Of a DNA stretch of 64,000 bases, positions 57,049 to 64,000 are shown in pieces. The DNA lies in the NCBI GenBank assembly GCA_016715505.1, contig JADJZY010000032.1:62001-126000 (forward strand), written 5' to 3'. Within the stretch, counting starts at the first letter, position 1; the number at the start of each line of letters is the position of its first letter. The translations under genes and the position numbers were made by a program. Below the pieces are notes generated by a model, which saw only the letters and a list, made by a program, of their open reading frames with translations, had not been told where the DNA came from and did no database searches. Source of the DNA: Bacteroidota bacterium. Lineage in GTDB: Bacteria; Bacteroidota; Bacteroidia; Chitinophagales; Chitinophagaceae.

Positions 57049-58008
57049 TTAATCATGATCTCCATAAATGGCTACATGATTGATTCCGGAAGATGATTGA
57101 ATACCCCTGTACATTCCTTCGCTATTAAAACAAAGTTGGTAATTCTTCTGGGTGTCGACAGCGATTAATCCATTTTCTCTGCCCATTTTAACCAATTTGT
57201 TTTTTACTACTTCTTCGCAAGCTTGTGCCAGCGTGTATCCCCGATATTCCATTAAACAGGAAACATCATAAGCGACAACAGCCCTTAAAAAGAATTCACC
57301 ATGACCGGTGCAACTCACAGCACATGTTTGGTTATTGGCATAATTGCCTGCACCCACTACCGGAGAATCACCAATTCTTCCATATTTTTTATTCGTCATG
57401 CCGCCGGTTGAAGTGGCAGCCGCAAGGTTTCCAAAAGAATCGAGTGCAACAGCTCCCACTGTTCCGAATTTTTTTCCTTCAGGTATGGGAGAATCCTCAG
57501 CGCTTTTTCGATGATCTAACTGATAAGCATCGCTGTCCCGAATTTCAATCCACTGTTCATATCGAAATGGTGTATGAAAATATTCATCGGGTGCTGTTTC
57601 AATTCCTCGTTGAATGGCAAAATCCAAAGCACCTTCCCCACTTAACATCACATGCCCTGAATGGAGCATCACTGATTTACATAATCGAATCGGATTTTTA
57701 ATAGATTTTACGCCACAAACGGCTCCTGCATCCAAGGTGCGCCCATCCATAATACAAGCATCCATTTCATGATCTCCCTGATGGGTATAAACGGCTCCTT
57801 TTCCGGCATTGAATAATGGATTATCCTCTAAGGCGCATACAGCAGCTTCAACGGCATCCAAAGCATTGCCACCTTTTTGTAAAAGTTGATAACCTGCATC
57901 CAGGGCTTCCTGCAATCCTTGTTTGTAACGTATTTCAAGTTCGGGTGTTAGCATCGACTTTAATATCGTACCCGCACCTCCATGTATCGCCAATGTAAAT
58001 TTTGACAT
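57049..58008 (-). CDS. isoaspartyl peptidase/L-asparaginase (Ntn hydrolase)
   Basis: This 319-residue cytoplasmic enzyme is an IaaA-type N-terminal nucleophile amidohydrolase that removes isoaspartyl residues from dipeptides and hydrolyses asparagine. It is made as a proenzyme cleaved before Thr183 in KKFGTVGAVALD. Other hallmarks are the N-terminal AIHGGAGT motif, NPLFNAGKGAVYT, and the substrate-binding TGGMTNKKYGRIGDSP segment with downstream CTGHGE. TACTTTTG on the minus strand at 58033-58026 is a perfect -7 box 17 bases before the ATG. Confidence 0.93.
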   Translation of the reverse strand: MSKFTLAIHGGAGTILKSMLTPELEIRYKQGLQEALDAGYQLLQKGGNALDAVEAAVCALEDNPLFNAGKGAVYTHQGDHEMDACIMDGRTLDAGAVCGVKSIKNPIRLCKSVMLHSGHVMLSGEGALDFAIQRGIETAPDEYFHTPFRYEQWIEIRDSDAYQLDHRKSAEDSPIPEGKKFGTVGAVALDSFGNLAAATSTGGMTNKKYGRIGDSPVVGAGNYANNQTCAVSCTGHGEFFLRAVVAYDVSCLMEYRGYTLAQACEEVVKNKLVKMGRENGLIAVDTQKNYQLCFNSEGMYRGIQSSSGINHVAIYGDHD

Positions 58009-58025
58009 GATCCTGTTTTAAGTCG

Positions 58026-58033
58026 CAAAAGTA
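58026..58033 (-). promoter_or_regulatory. -7 box TACTTTTG of the isoaspartyl peptidase gene
   Basis: Perfect TAnnTTTG match on the minus strand, ending 17 bases before the ATG at 58008. No -33 TTG is seen at 19 bases. Confidence 0.5.
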
Positions 58034-58076
58034 CAACCGACAGGTGAGTTTATCTTATAAAATGAAGTCTATTGGA

Positions 58077-60233
58077 TTATCTTAAAAGGATCACATCACC
58101 TTTTATCAACTGATGAACGCCCATACCATCGGATACTTCAGCCATATAAAAATAGGTGCCCATTTCGCAGCGCTCGCCCTGATATGTTCCATCCCATTCA
58201 GGTTTTGTTGAATAATTTCTAAACTGATATACGCTTTGCCCCCAACGATTAAAAATTTGGAAATTGGTAATGGTATAATCACCTTTAATGATCGGACGAA
58301 ATACATCATTCAGGTTGTCTCCATTGGGTGAAAAAACATTCGGGAAACTTATCACACCCTGGTCAACCACTTCCACGCATTTGGTAATCGAATCCTTTTG
58401 ATTACAATCGCCAAAAGCAATGAGTTTAAAACAGAATTTACCCAATTGATTAATCGTCCAATTCAAATCTTTATTGGTACTAATCAACACATTATCCAAA
58501 TACCATTCGTAATTCTGCGCATTTATTGAGGTGTTTACCAGGTCGAAGTTTGGATTACTAATACCGGCTATCAAAGGGCTCACAATAAAATCTGCTTTTG
58601 GTATAGAATATCCGGATATGGTGAATACAAGTGTATCATTTAAAAAGCAAGGGTCGTTGGGATTGAGTGAATTGGCAGTGAGGGTATAGGTGTTGGTTCC
58701 AGGTCCAAAAAATAAAATTTGTCCGCTTGCAGCATTGAAGTTCGTGCCGGTTGTTGGTTGAAGATTAATTTGAACATTCCCCGGCACATTGTATTTGATC
58801 GTATCGCCCGGGCATAAGGTTGTTTGAGCCGGTGGCGCTAGAGTAATACCGGTAAGACCAGTTTTAAAACAAGAGGTATCAGGGATGAATTTCCACAAAT
58901 CATTCAAATATCCCCAGCCTGCATTGAGGTTTCCACCTCCACCACAAATCCAAAAATTTCCGGAATTGTCCGTCCAAACACTTGGACCGCCTCTGCCCGG
59001 GGGCATATTACTTGGTGCTGCCACCCCTGGCGAACCGAAACTATATGGCGCAGGTACACCCGCCAGGGAAGCCTCTCCGCTTACTTTGGTCCATTCGAGG
59101 TTTTCGGTATTAAACAGCCATAAATCATTGTGAAATGAAAGCCCACTAAAGTCAAATCCGCCAAATGTCCAAAAGGCGTTAACACACGAACTATTCGTTT
59201 GTGCTGTTTGATTTTCAATGCGTGAAATCGGGTACTTCGTGGTGTCTGGTTGACAATAAGCCGGATTAAATCCTAAATCATCACCGATATTACTACCGCT
59301 AATCCAAACCCATTCTTTGCTTCCCATATCGAATTTCCAAACATCATTTCTACCAAGCAGGAGATTGGTACTGAATTGTCCGCCGGCAAATAAATACAAG
59401 TTGTTGTTCGCATCTTTCCATTTGGTATATGAGCATCTAGAAGGAGGGATATTCGAGGCGCTTGCAACTCCTTTAATGCCATAACTCCCCGGAAATGCTA
59501 AGACCTGTGTTCCGCCTTGCCAGGCCCATTGATTGGTATTGATATCGTAACTCCATAAATCACCATAGGAAGTGGAAGTTGCATCTTGTCCACCATATAA
59601 CCATAATTCATCACCCAATAACCAACCAGATTTACATTCGGCCCTGGACCCGGGCAGGTAGGTATTTCCATAAACACCTTTGGGGCCATATATGGCAGAG
59701 GTTACACCAAAAGCACCGCTACCTTGAACCCAGGTCCATTCGTTGGTAGGAATATGATATTTCCAGAGATTATCAGACATGTTAAATGAAGATTGATCAT
59801 ATCCACCGAACAACCACAAATCTCCATTTTTATCGGTCCAGCAATTGGAGCCATATCCCAAAGCAGGCGGATAATTTAAAGTGGATGGAATACCCATGGT
59901 GCCATAGTTTCCGAATGGATTTATACCTGTCATTTCTCCACTCACCCATGTCCATTGGTTGCTGGATGGCTCGTACTTCCATAAGTCGTTATGTCCCATA
60001 CCCATTGCTTCAGATCCGCCAAACATCCAATAATTTCCTTGCAGGTCTATCCAATAAGCGGCCTGATAACGAGCCGGGGGTTCATTGCTGGGGCTGCTTA
60101 CGCCTTTACTGCCATAATTCCCGACAGAATTGGCGGCGCTGCTTCCTTTCATCCAAATCCATTGTCCACTTTGAGCTTGAATCATTTGGGAACTCAGGCA
60201 ACACAGCAGTATCCATAATATTTTTCGCAACAT
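58077..60233 (-). CDS. kelch-repeat surface protein with T9SS type B sorting domain
   Basis: The 718-residue protein has a signal peptide ending near residue 20 (SSQMIQAQ), six kelch-like blades each with a D-L-W-x-Y/F motif followed by a WTWV-type strand (DLWKYEPSSNQWTWVSG, DLWSYDINTNQWAWQGG, DVWKFDMGSKEWVWISG), then a PKD-like region around residue 560 (DFIVSPLIAGISNPNFDLVNTS), and a gliding-motility-associated C-terminal domain that starts PNVFSPNGDNLNDVF and contains FNRWGQSVYQ and EMGTYFYMAEV. The last domain is the T9SS type B signal, so it should be secreted and either attached or released. The upstream WG-repeat gene ends 6 bases before its ATG, which suggests an operon. Confidence 0.88.
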   Translation of the reverse strand: MLRKILWILLCCLSSQMIQAQSGQWIWMKGSSAANSVGNYGSKGVSSPSNEPPARYQAAYWIDLQGNYWMFGGSEAMGMGHNDLWKYEPSSNQWTWVSGEMTGINPFGNYGTMGIPSTLNYPPALGYGSNCWTDKNGDLWLFGGYDQSSFNMSDNLWKYHIPTNEWTWVQGSGAFGVTSAIYGPKGVYGNTYLPGSRAECKSGWLLGDELWLYGGQDATSTSYGDLWSYDINTNQWAWQGGTQVLAFPGSYGIKGVASASNIPPSRCSYTKWKDANNNLYLFAGGQFSTNLLLGRNDVWKFDMGSKEWVWISGSNIGDDLGFNPAYCQPDTTKYPISRIENQTAQTNSSCVNAFWTFGGFDFSGLSFHNDLWLFNTENLEWTKVSGEASLAGVPAPYSFGSPGVAAPSNMPPGRGGPSVWTDNSGNFWICGGGGNLNAGWGYLNDLWKFIPDTSCFKTGLTGITLAPPAQTTLCPGDTIKYNVPGNVQINLQPTTGTNFNAASGQILFFGPGTNTYTLTANSLNPNDPCFLNDTLVFTISGYSIPKADFIVSPLIAGISNPNFDLVNTSINAQNYEWYLDNVLISTNKDLNWTINQLGKFCFKLIAFGDCNQKDSITKCVEVVDQGVISFPNVFSPNGDNLNDVFRPIIKGDYTITNFQIFNRWGQSVYQFRNYSTKPEWDGTYQGERCEMGTYFYMAEVSDGMGVHQLIKGDVILLR

Positions 60234-60239
60234 AAAATT

Positions 60240-60904
60240 TTAAAATTTTGGAAGTACCGGCGTTTCATTTAAAAGCTGACCAGTCTTGTTAATGTATCTT
60301 TTTTTACCTTTTAAAACAACAATTGCCTTGTTACCAATAAATGGAAATGCTCGTTCATACGAACCTTGAATCATTGTTTTATTGGAAGAATTAATGAAAT
60401 AATAATGTTGTCCATCCGATACAACAGCCAACCCATCCACAAAATCGCTGGCAAAAGTATATTGACATTCTATCACCTCTTTACCTGCATCATTTACAAA
60501 ACCATAGAGTTTACCTTTTTTAACCCTCGACAAATGATTTGAAAATGGATAAGCCTCATCGTATTGAGGTCGGATCATCCATCTTCCGATAATATCAATA
60601 TAACCATATAATTGATCAAACTTTACCGGCGCACAAGCATTGGAAAAAGGGTGTGCATCCCTGTAATGCAATGGAATAATTTCTGTGCCATCCGCATTGA
60701 TAAAGCCTCGCAATCCATTGAGCATCACTACAGCAAAGCCATTGACAAACTGGCTGCCCGCATCATACTTTGGAGGAACAATCACCTGACCGGCCTGATT
60801 CTTATAACCGGCCTTTTTGTTTTGGTAAAAAGTTGCAGGCTTTCTTGTGAATAGCCAACCATGCTTAGGACAAAAAATACACTAAATAAATAAATGCTCC
60901 GCAT
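60240..60904 (-). CDS. secreted WG-repeat protein (frameshifted)
   Basis: The annotated frame begins at 60785, but the true gene starts at ATG 60904: adding one A at 60820-60823 gives a signal peptide (SIYLFSVFFVLSMVGYSQ) followed by KNKKAGYKNQAGQVIVPPKYD and then the known frame, 221 residues in all. The mature protein consists of WG-type repeats, units of about 22-25 residues with a G-Y/F-I/V-N-x-x-G core: GFINADGTEIIPLHYRDA, GYIDIIGRWMIRPQYDEA, GFVNDAGKEVIECQYTFA. WG repeats form beta-propeller-like surfaces of unknown role. The kelch/type-B gene follows 6 bases downstream. Confidence 0.8.
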
Positions 60905-61040
60905 AGATATTTGATTTCGAATTGATAGACGCTAAAGAATGAATGGCTGTTAGTACATTTCACGCAATAAAACTGTCGTAGACCGAAGTTATATCTTTTC
61001 AGGCAAAATTTGGCTTAACTTCGGTTAGAAACATACAGTC

Positions 61041-61715
61041 ATGAACAATCGTCTATTGATTTTGTTGATATTGTTATCTGGTTTGATTGCCGCTATGCCG
61101 GTGCCTAAAAAAATTGACAAACCAAATTATTTCCTCTTTCAATTATTACGATCCGATAATTTATTGGAGTCCATGCGTAAAAGAGGCATGAGTCGGGCGC
61201 AAATGCAAGAGGTTATACTGGCCGATAAGGAGATTAATGAATCGATTATCCGCGACTTTGCCACAAATTTTACTTTTTGTCCGATTTATTTTTTTTATTC
61301 CGAACATCTTGATTATGTGATCAAACAACAATGGGATAGCGTTACTTTTTACGACAATGATTATCGGGAGGGGCGAAAAAAGATCAAACTCAATCAAATT
61401 TCGGGTTATTATATCGCTGAGGTCAATTATCCTCCACCGCAGGAATTTCCGGAATTGGATTCACAAAGTCATAACCGGCCTCCATTGGAACTACTCTCAG
61501 GCGATGAACCTTTTACCTCCTCACGCGATTATGGCATTCGAATATACAATGAGTCCTACCAACTCTTGAGAAGCAAGTTGGTTTTTACGAATGGAACCCT
61601 GTATCAAAAAGGGAATCCCTTCAAAAAAGATGATCTGAGGTATGAATTCACCGGAGCCGCTAAATTCCAACGTAAGCTGGAAAAATATTTTGCAGAGCCA
61701 ACGAAGGATGAATGA
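61041..61715 (+). CDS. secreted protein of unknown function
   Basis: The 224-residue product has an N-terminal hydrophobic signal (LLILLILLSGLIAAMPVP, residues 4-21) and no further helix. The mature part contains FCPIYFFYSEHLDYVIKQQWDSV and a proline-rich linker NYPPPQEFPELDSQSHN. I recognise no domain. It is divergent from the WG-repeat gene and precedes lpdA by 80 bases. TATCTTTT, a 7 of 8 match to the -7 box, lies at about 60993, some 40 bases upstream of the ATG. Confidence 0.6.
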   Translation: MNNRLLILLILLSGLIAAMPVPKKIDKPNYFLFQLLRSDNLLESMRKRGMSRAQMQEVILADKEINESIIRDFATNFTFCPIYFFYSEHLDYVIKQQWDSVTFYDNDYREGRKKIKLNQISGYYIAEVNYPPPQEFPELDSQSHNRPPLELLSGDEPFTSSRDYGIRIYNESYQLLRSKLVFTNGTLYQKGNPFKKDDLRYEFTGAAKFQRKLEKYFAEPTKDE

Positions 61716-61739
61716 ATGTTCCTGGATGGAATTCCCTTT

Positions 61740-61769
61740 TTGATTTATAAGGCCTAATACCTACTTTTG
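61740..61769 (+). promoter_or_regulatory. promoter of lpdA (TTG-N19-TACTTTTG)
   Basis: TTG at 61740-61742 is followed after 19 bases by TACTTTTG at 61762-61769, a perfect promoter with a leader of about 20 bases to ATG 61796. Confidence 0.65.
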
Positions 61770-61795
61770 CGGGCTAAACGATCAAACTTTTTCAA

Positions 61796-63202
61796 ATGAA
61801 TTACGACGTAATAGTTATCGGTTCCGGACCGGGAGGATATGTGGCTGCAATCCGAGCATCCCAATTAGGTTTCAAAACAGCAGTGATAGAAAAGGAAAGT
61901 CTGGGTGGTGTCTGCCTGAATTGGGGCTGTATTCCGACCAAAGCGCTTTTAAAATCTGCTCAGGTTTTTGAATATTCAAAACATGCTGCAGACTATGGTG
62001 TACTGGTAGAAAATCCTAAAGCTGATTTTGGCGGGATGATCAAACGCAGTAGGGGAGTAGCCGATAAAATGAGTAAAGGTGTTCAATTCCTGATGAAGAA
62101 AAATAAAATTGATGTCATCATGGGTTTTGGAAAAATTAAGGATAAAGGAAATGTCGAGGTAACATCATCGGATGGAAAAGTAACGGCATATGCCTGTAAA
62201 CATATCATAATCGCAACCGGTGGACGGGCAAGAGCCTTACCTAACTTACCCATAGATGGTAAGAAGGTGATTGGTTATCGTGAGGCCATGGTATTGCCTG
62301 TGCAACCCAAATCAATGATCGTGGTTGGAAGTGGTGCCATCGGTGTTGAATTTGCATACTTCTATAATAGCATCGGAACGAAAGTGACCATCGTAGAATT
62401 TATGCCAAGAATTGTACCGGTAGAAGATGAAGATATTTCTAAAGAATTGGAGAAGAGTTTCAAAAAGCAGGGCATGAATATCATGACCAATGCTTCTGTG
62501 GAAAGTGTTGATACTTCAGGACCGGGTGTAAAGGCAAGTGTGAAAACCGCAAACGGAGTGGAAGTGCTTGAGGCAGATATTGTTCTAAGCGCAGTTGGCG
62601 TGGTTGCTAATATCGAAAATATTGGGTTGGAAACTGTAGGGGTAAAAACGGATAAAGGACGTGTATTGGTGGATGCATTCGGACAAACAAATATTCCGGG
62701 TATCTATGCCATTGGAGATATTTTACCAACCCAGGCACTCGCGCATGTGGCAAGTAAAGAGGCCATCGTTTGTGCGGAGAATATTGCCTATATGGAGAAA
62801 AAAAGTACCCATAAACCTGAACCTATCGATTATGGAAATATTCCGGGATGTACTTATTGTAGTCCGGAAATAGCCAGTGTAGGTATGACAGAAAAGGCGG
62901 CGCGCGATGCAGGTTACGAATTAAAAATTGGTAAATTCCCATTTGTGGCCAGTGGTAAAGCGGCTGCATCCGGAAATACCGATGGATTTGTAAAAGTTAT
63001 TTATGATGCTAAATATGGTGAATGGTTAGGTACCCATATGATTGGAATGAATGTCACCGATATGATTGCAGAAACTGTTCTTGGACGTAAGTTGGAAACA
63101 ACCTATAAAGAAGTATTAAATGCGGTTCATCCACATCCGACTTTGAGTGAAGCCGTTAAAGAAGCGACAGCCATGGCTTATGGTGAAGCAACAGATATTT
63201 AA
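61796..63202 (+). CDS. lpdA: dihydrolipoyl dehydrogenase
   Basis: The E3 component re-oxidises dihydrolipoamide with NAD+ in pyruvate, 2-oxoglutarate and branched-chain dehydrogenase complexes. The 468-residue flavoprotein has GSGPGGYVAA at the FAD-binding site, the redox disulfide GGVCLNWGCIPTK with Cys40 and Cys45, the NAD-binding GSGAIGVEFA, ATGGRARALP, and the C-terminal HPHPTLSEAVKEA with the catalytic His-Glu pair. Its length is normal, without slips. The fused E1 at 27.6 kb may be its partner, but E3 is shared by several complexes. Confidence 0.96.
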   Translation: MNYDVIVIGSGPGGYVAAIRASQLGFKTAVIEKESLGGVCLNWGCIPTKALLKSAQVFEYSKHAADYGVLVENPKADFGGMIKRSRGVADKMSKGVQFLMKKNKIDVIMGFGKIKDKGNVEVTSSDGKVTAYACKHIIIATGGRARALPNLPIDGKKVIGYREAMVLPVQPKSMIVVGSGAIGVEFAYFYNSIGTKVTIVEFMPRIVPVEDEDISKELEKSFKKQGMNIMTNASVESVDTSGPGVKASVKTANGVEVLEADIVLSAVGVVANIENIGLETVGVKTDKGRVLVDAFGQTNIPGIYAIGDILPTQALAHVASKEAIVCAENIAYMEKKSTHKPEPIDYGNIPGCTYCSPEIASVGMTEKAARDAGYELKIGKFPFVASGKAAASGNTDGFVKVIYDAKYGEWLGTHMIGMNVTDMIAETVLGRKLETTYKEVLNAVHPHPTLSEAVKEATAMAYGEATDI

Positions 63203-63225
63203 TTGGTAAACTAAACTTTTTAAAT

Positions 63226-63256
63226 GAACGACGCCCTTTATAGGGCGTTGTTCTTT
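63226..63256 (+). terminator. rho-independent terminator after lpdA
   Basis: GAACGACGCCCT and AGGGCGTTGTTC form a 12-base-pair stem with one G-U pair around a TTAT loop, followed by TTT. It separates lpdA from the next gene. Confidence 0.75.
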
Positions 63257-63262
63257 CAATGT

Positions 63263-64000
63263 ATGATGCAAAAATTTCATCCCAATTCGGCACTGGTCCT
63301 CAAACAAACCCTGTTGCTATTGGGAATATTTACCATCATACGAATCTTGTTTCGCTTGATTCATACTGTTTATTTTGAGCAGGTCGATTGGGTTGAGATG
63401 TTGCCTGTTTTGTTATGGGCTTTGCGTTTTGATTTATCAGTCATCTTCATCCTGAATGGGATTTATTTTTTAGCCATTTTGCTTCCGCTGAAATGGACGA
63501 CTTCAAAATCATTTCTGAAGTATTTGCAAATACCCTTTCTCCTCATCAATTCCTTCGCGTTTTTGTTTGATTTGGCGGATATTGGTTATTATCCTTATGT
63601 GCGAAAACGGATGACAGCCCAGGTTTTTGATTTGATCGGAAATCAATCTGATTTTATCGATTTACTGCCTTCTTATCTCATCAAATTCTGGTACGTTTCA
63701 CTGAGCATCCTTATTTTTCTAGGCTTATTTATTCTGATCAATCGTAAATTTCTCCGACAACAAAAACAAATCACCGTTCCATTTTCGATGGCCTGGACTT
63801 CGATACAATGGATGATTTTTGTGGGCATATCTATTTTTTTTATTCGCGGTGGATTGCAATTAAAACCGATCCAAACATCCACTGCTTTGTTGTATGTGAA
63901 CAATGAAAAAATTCCCTTGGTAGTAAGTGCGTCTTTTTCAGTGCTACACTCATTTGAACAAAAGGGCTTAAAGCCTTTAAACACATTTTCGGATCAAACA
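63263..64000 (+). CDS. LTA synthase-like sulfatase family membrane protein (N-terminal part)
   Basis: The frame starting at ATG 63263 (or 63266) stays open to the right edge, 246 codons, so the gene is cut by the window. The visible part is the membrane domain of an LTA-synthase/alkaline phosphatase-superfamily protein: five hydrophobic helices near residues 15-35, 50-75, 85-105, 145-165 and 180-200, with the characteristic LLWALRFDLSVIFILN and FDLADIGYYPYVRKRMTAQVFDLIGNQSDF segments (cited by ALRFDLS and FDLADIGYY). The catalytic sulfatase domain would lie beyond the edge. Such proteins transfer phosphoglycerol or phosphoethanolamine to envelope glycans. A second start at 63266 is equally good. 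Confidence 0.8.
   Translation, partial: MMQKFHPNSALVLKQTLLLLGIFTIIRILFRLIHTVYFEQVDWVEMLPVLLWALRFDLSVIFILNGIYFLAILLPLKWTTSKSFLKYLQIPFLLINSFAFLFDLADIGYYPYVRKRMTAQVFDLIGNQSDFIDLLPSYLIKFWYVSLSILIFLGLFILINRKFLRQQKQITVPFSMAWTSIQWMIFVGISIFFIRGGLQLKPIQTSTALLYVNNEKIPLVVSASFSVLHSFEQKGLKPLNTFSDQT

Noticed and set aside
1..64000. CRISPR arrays, IS elements, prophage, tRNA or rRNA genes
   Set aside because: I saw no regularly spaced repeats, transposase or integrase frames, terminal inverted repeats, or T-loop-like GGTTCGA segments in intergenic DNA; this was by eye, so a short tRNA could still be missed.

Overview
The window is chromosomal DNA of a Bacteroidota bacterium, most likely on the Chitinophagia/Sphingobacteriia side; I cannot place it more finely. 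The evidence is: promoters of the TTTG-N19-TAnnTTTG type, almost no Shine-Dalgarno sequences, type IX secretion (T9SS) sorting domains of both type A and type B, a PorU2-like C25 protease beside a PorV/PorQ-family barrel, BshC, the small DUF2795 protein, and an alpha/beta-fused 2-oxoacid dehydrogenase E1. No rRNA, tRNA, insertion sequence, prophage or CRISPR array was seen.

Layout. 1-6.9 kb: end of a glycosyltransferase, arginase, grpE-dnaJ, glyA (convergent with dnaJ), a sugar nucleotidyltransferase and a nitronate monooxygenase-like flavoprotein. 6.9-10.3 kb: SLBB/Wza-type and Wzz-type polysaccharide export proteins. 10.3-12.5 kb: ABC-2 exporter of NatAB type. 12.6-15 kb: sugar MFS permease and ROK glucokinase behind a perfect palindrome. 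15-20.2 kb: a TolC-HlyD-ABC exporter divergent from a TetR regulator, with palindromic sites between. 20.2-24.6 kb: fmt, an M13 metallopeptidase lipoprotein, and a P-domain T9SS cargo protein. 25-30.4 kb: a membrane protein, a 2OG-Fe(II) oxygenase, DUF1684, fused E1, and a predicted barrel. 30.5-37.2 kb: metG, two secreted thioredoxin-fold proteins, a DUF4153 membrane protein and a secreted protein. 37.3-44.1 kb: S9 peptidase, divergent tyrosine/histidine ammonia-lyase, phosphoesterase, tyrS. 44.2-50.6 kb: PorV/PorQ-family protein and PorU2. 50.7-55.9 kb: TMTC-like TPR membrane protein, DUF2795, LolD and BshC. 55.9-64 kb: secreted nuclease-like phosphatase, isoaspartyl peptidase, WG-repeat and kelch/type-B surface proteins, lpdA, and the start of an LTA-synthase-like sulfatase.

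Two things dominate the reading. First, at least fifteen genes are split by single-base (once two-base) indels, nearly all in homopolymers, and two blocks of G/C or T homopolymer (24.70-24.92 kb and 41.41-41.45 kb) look like assembly artefacts. I therefore merged the pieces and treat the genes as intact in the organism. Second, five genes carry the -7 promoter box TAnnTTTG exactly four bases before the ATG, which predicts leaderless mRNAs.

Functionally, the window combines housekeeping genes (chaperones, tRNA charging and formylation, one-carbon metabolism, 2-oxoacid dehydrogenase E1 and E3, bacillithiol) with an envelope programme: polysaccharide export, lipoprotein release, T9SS sortase and several T9SS cargo proteins, and a TetR-controlled tripartite exporter. 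No clearly undescribed multi-gene system was identified. The most promising leads are the leaderless promoter class, the orphan ammonia-lyase and the PorU2/PorV-like pair.
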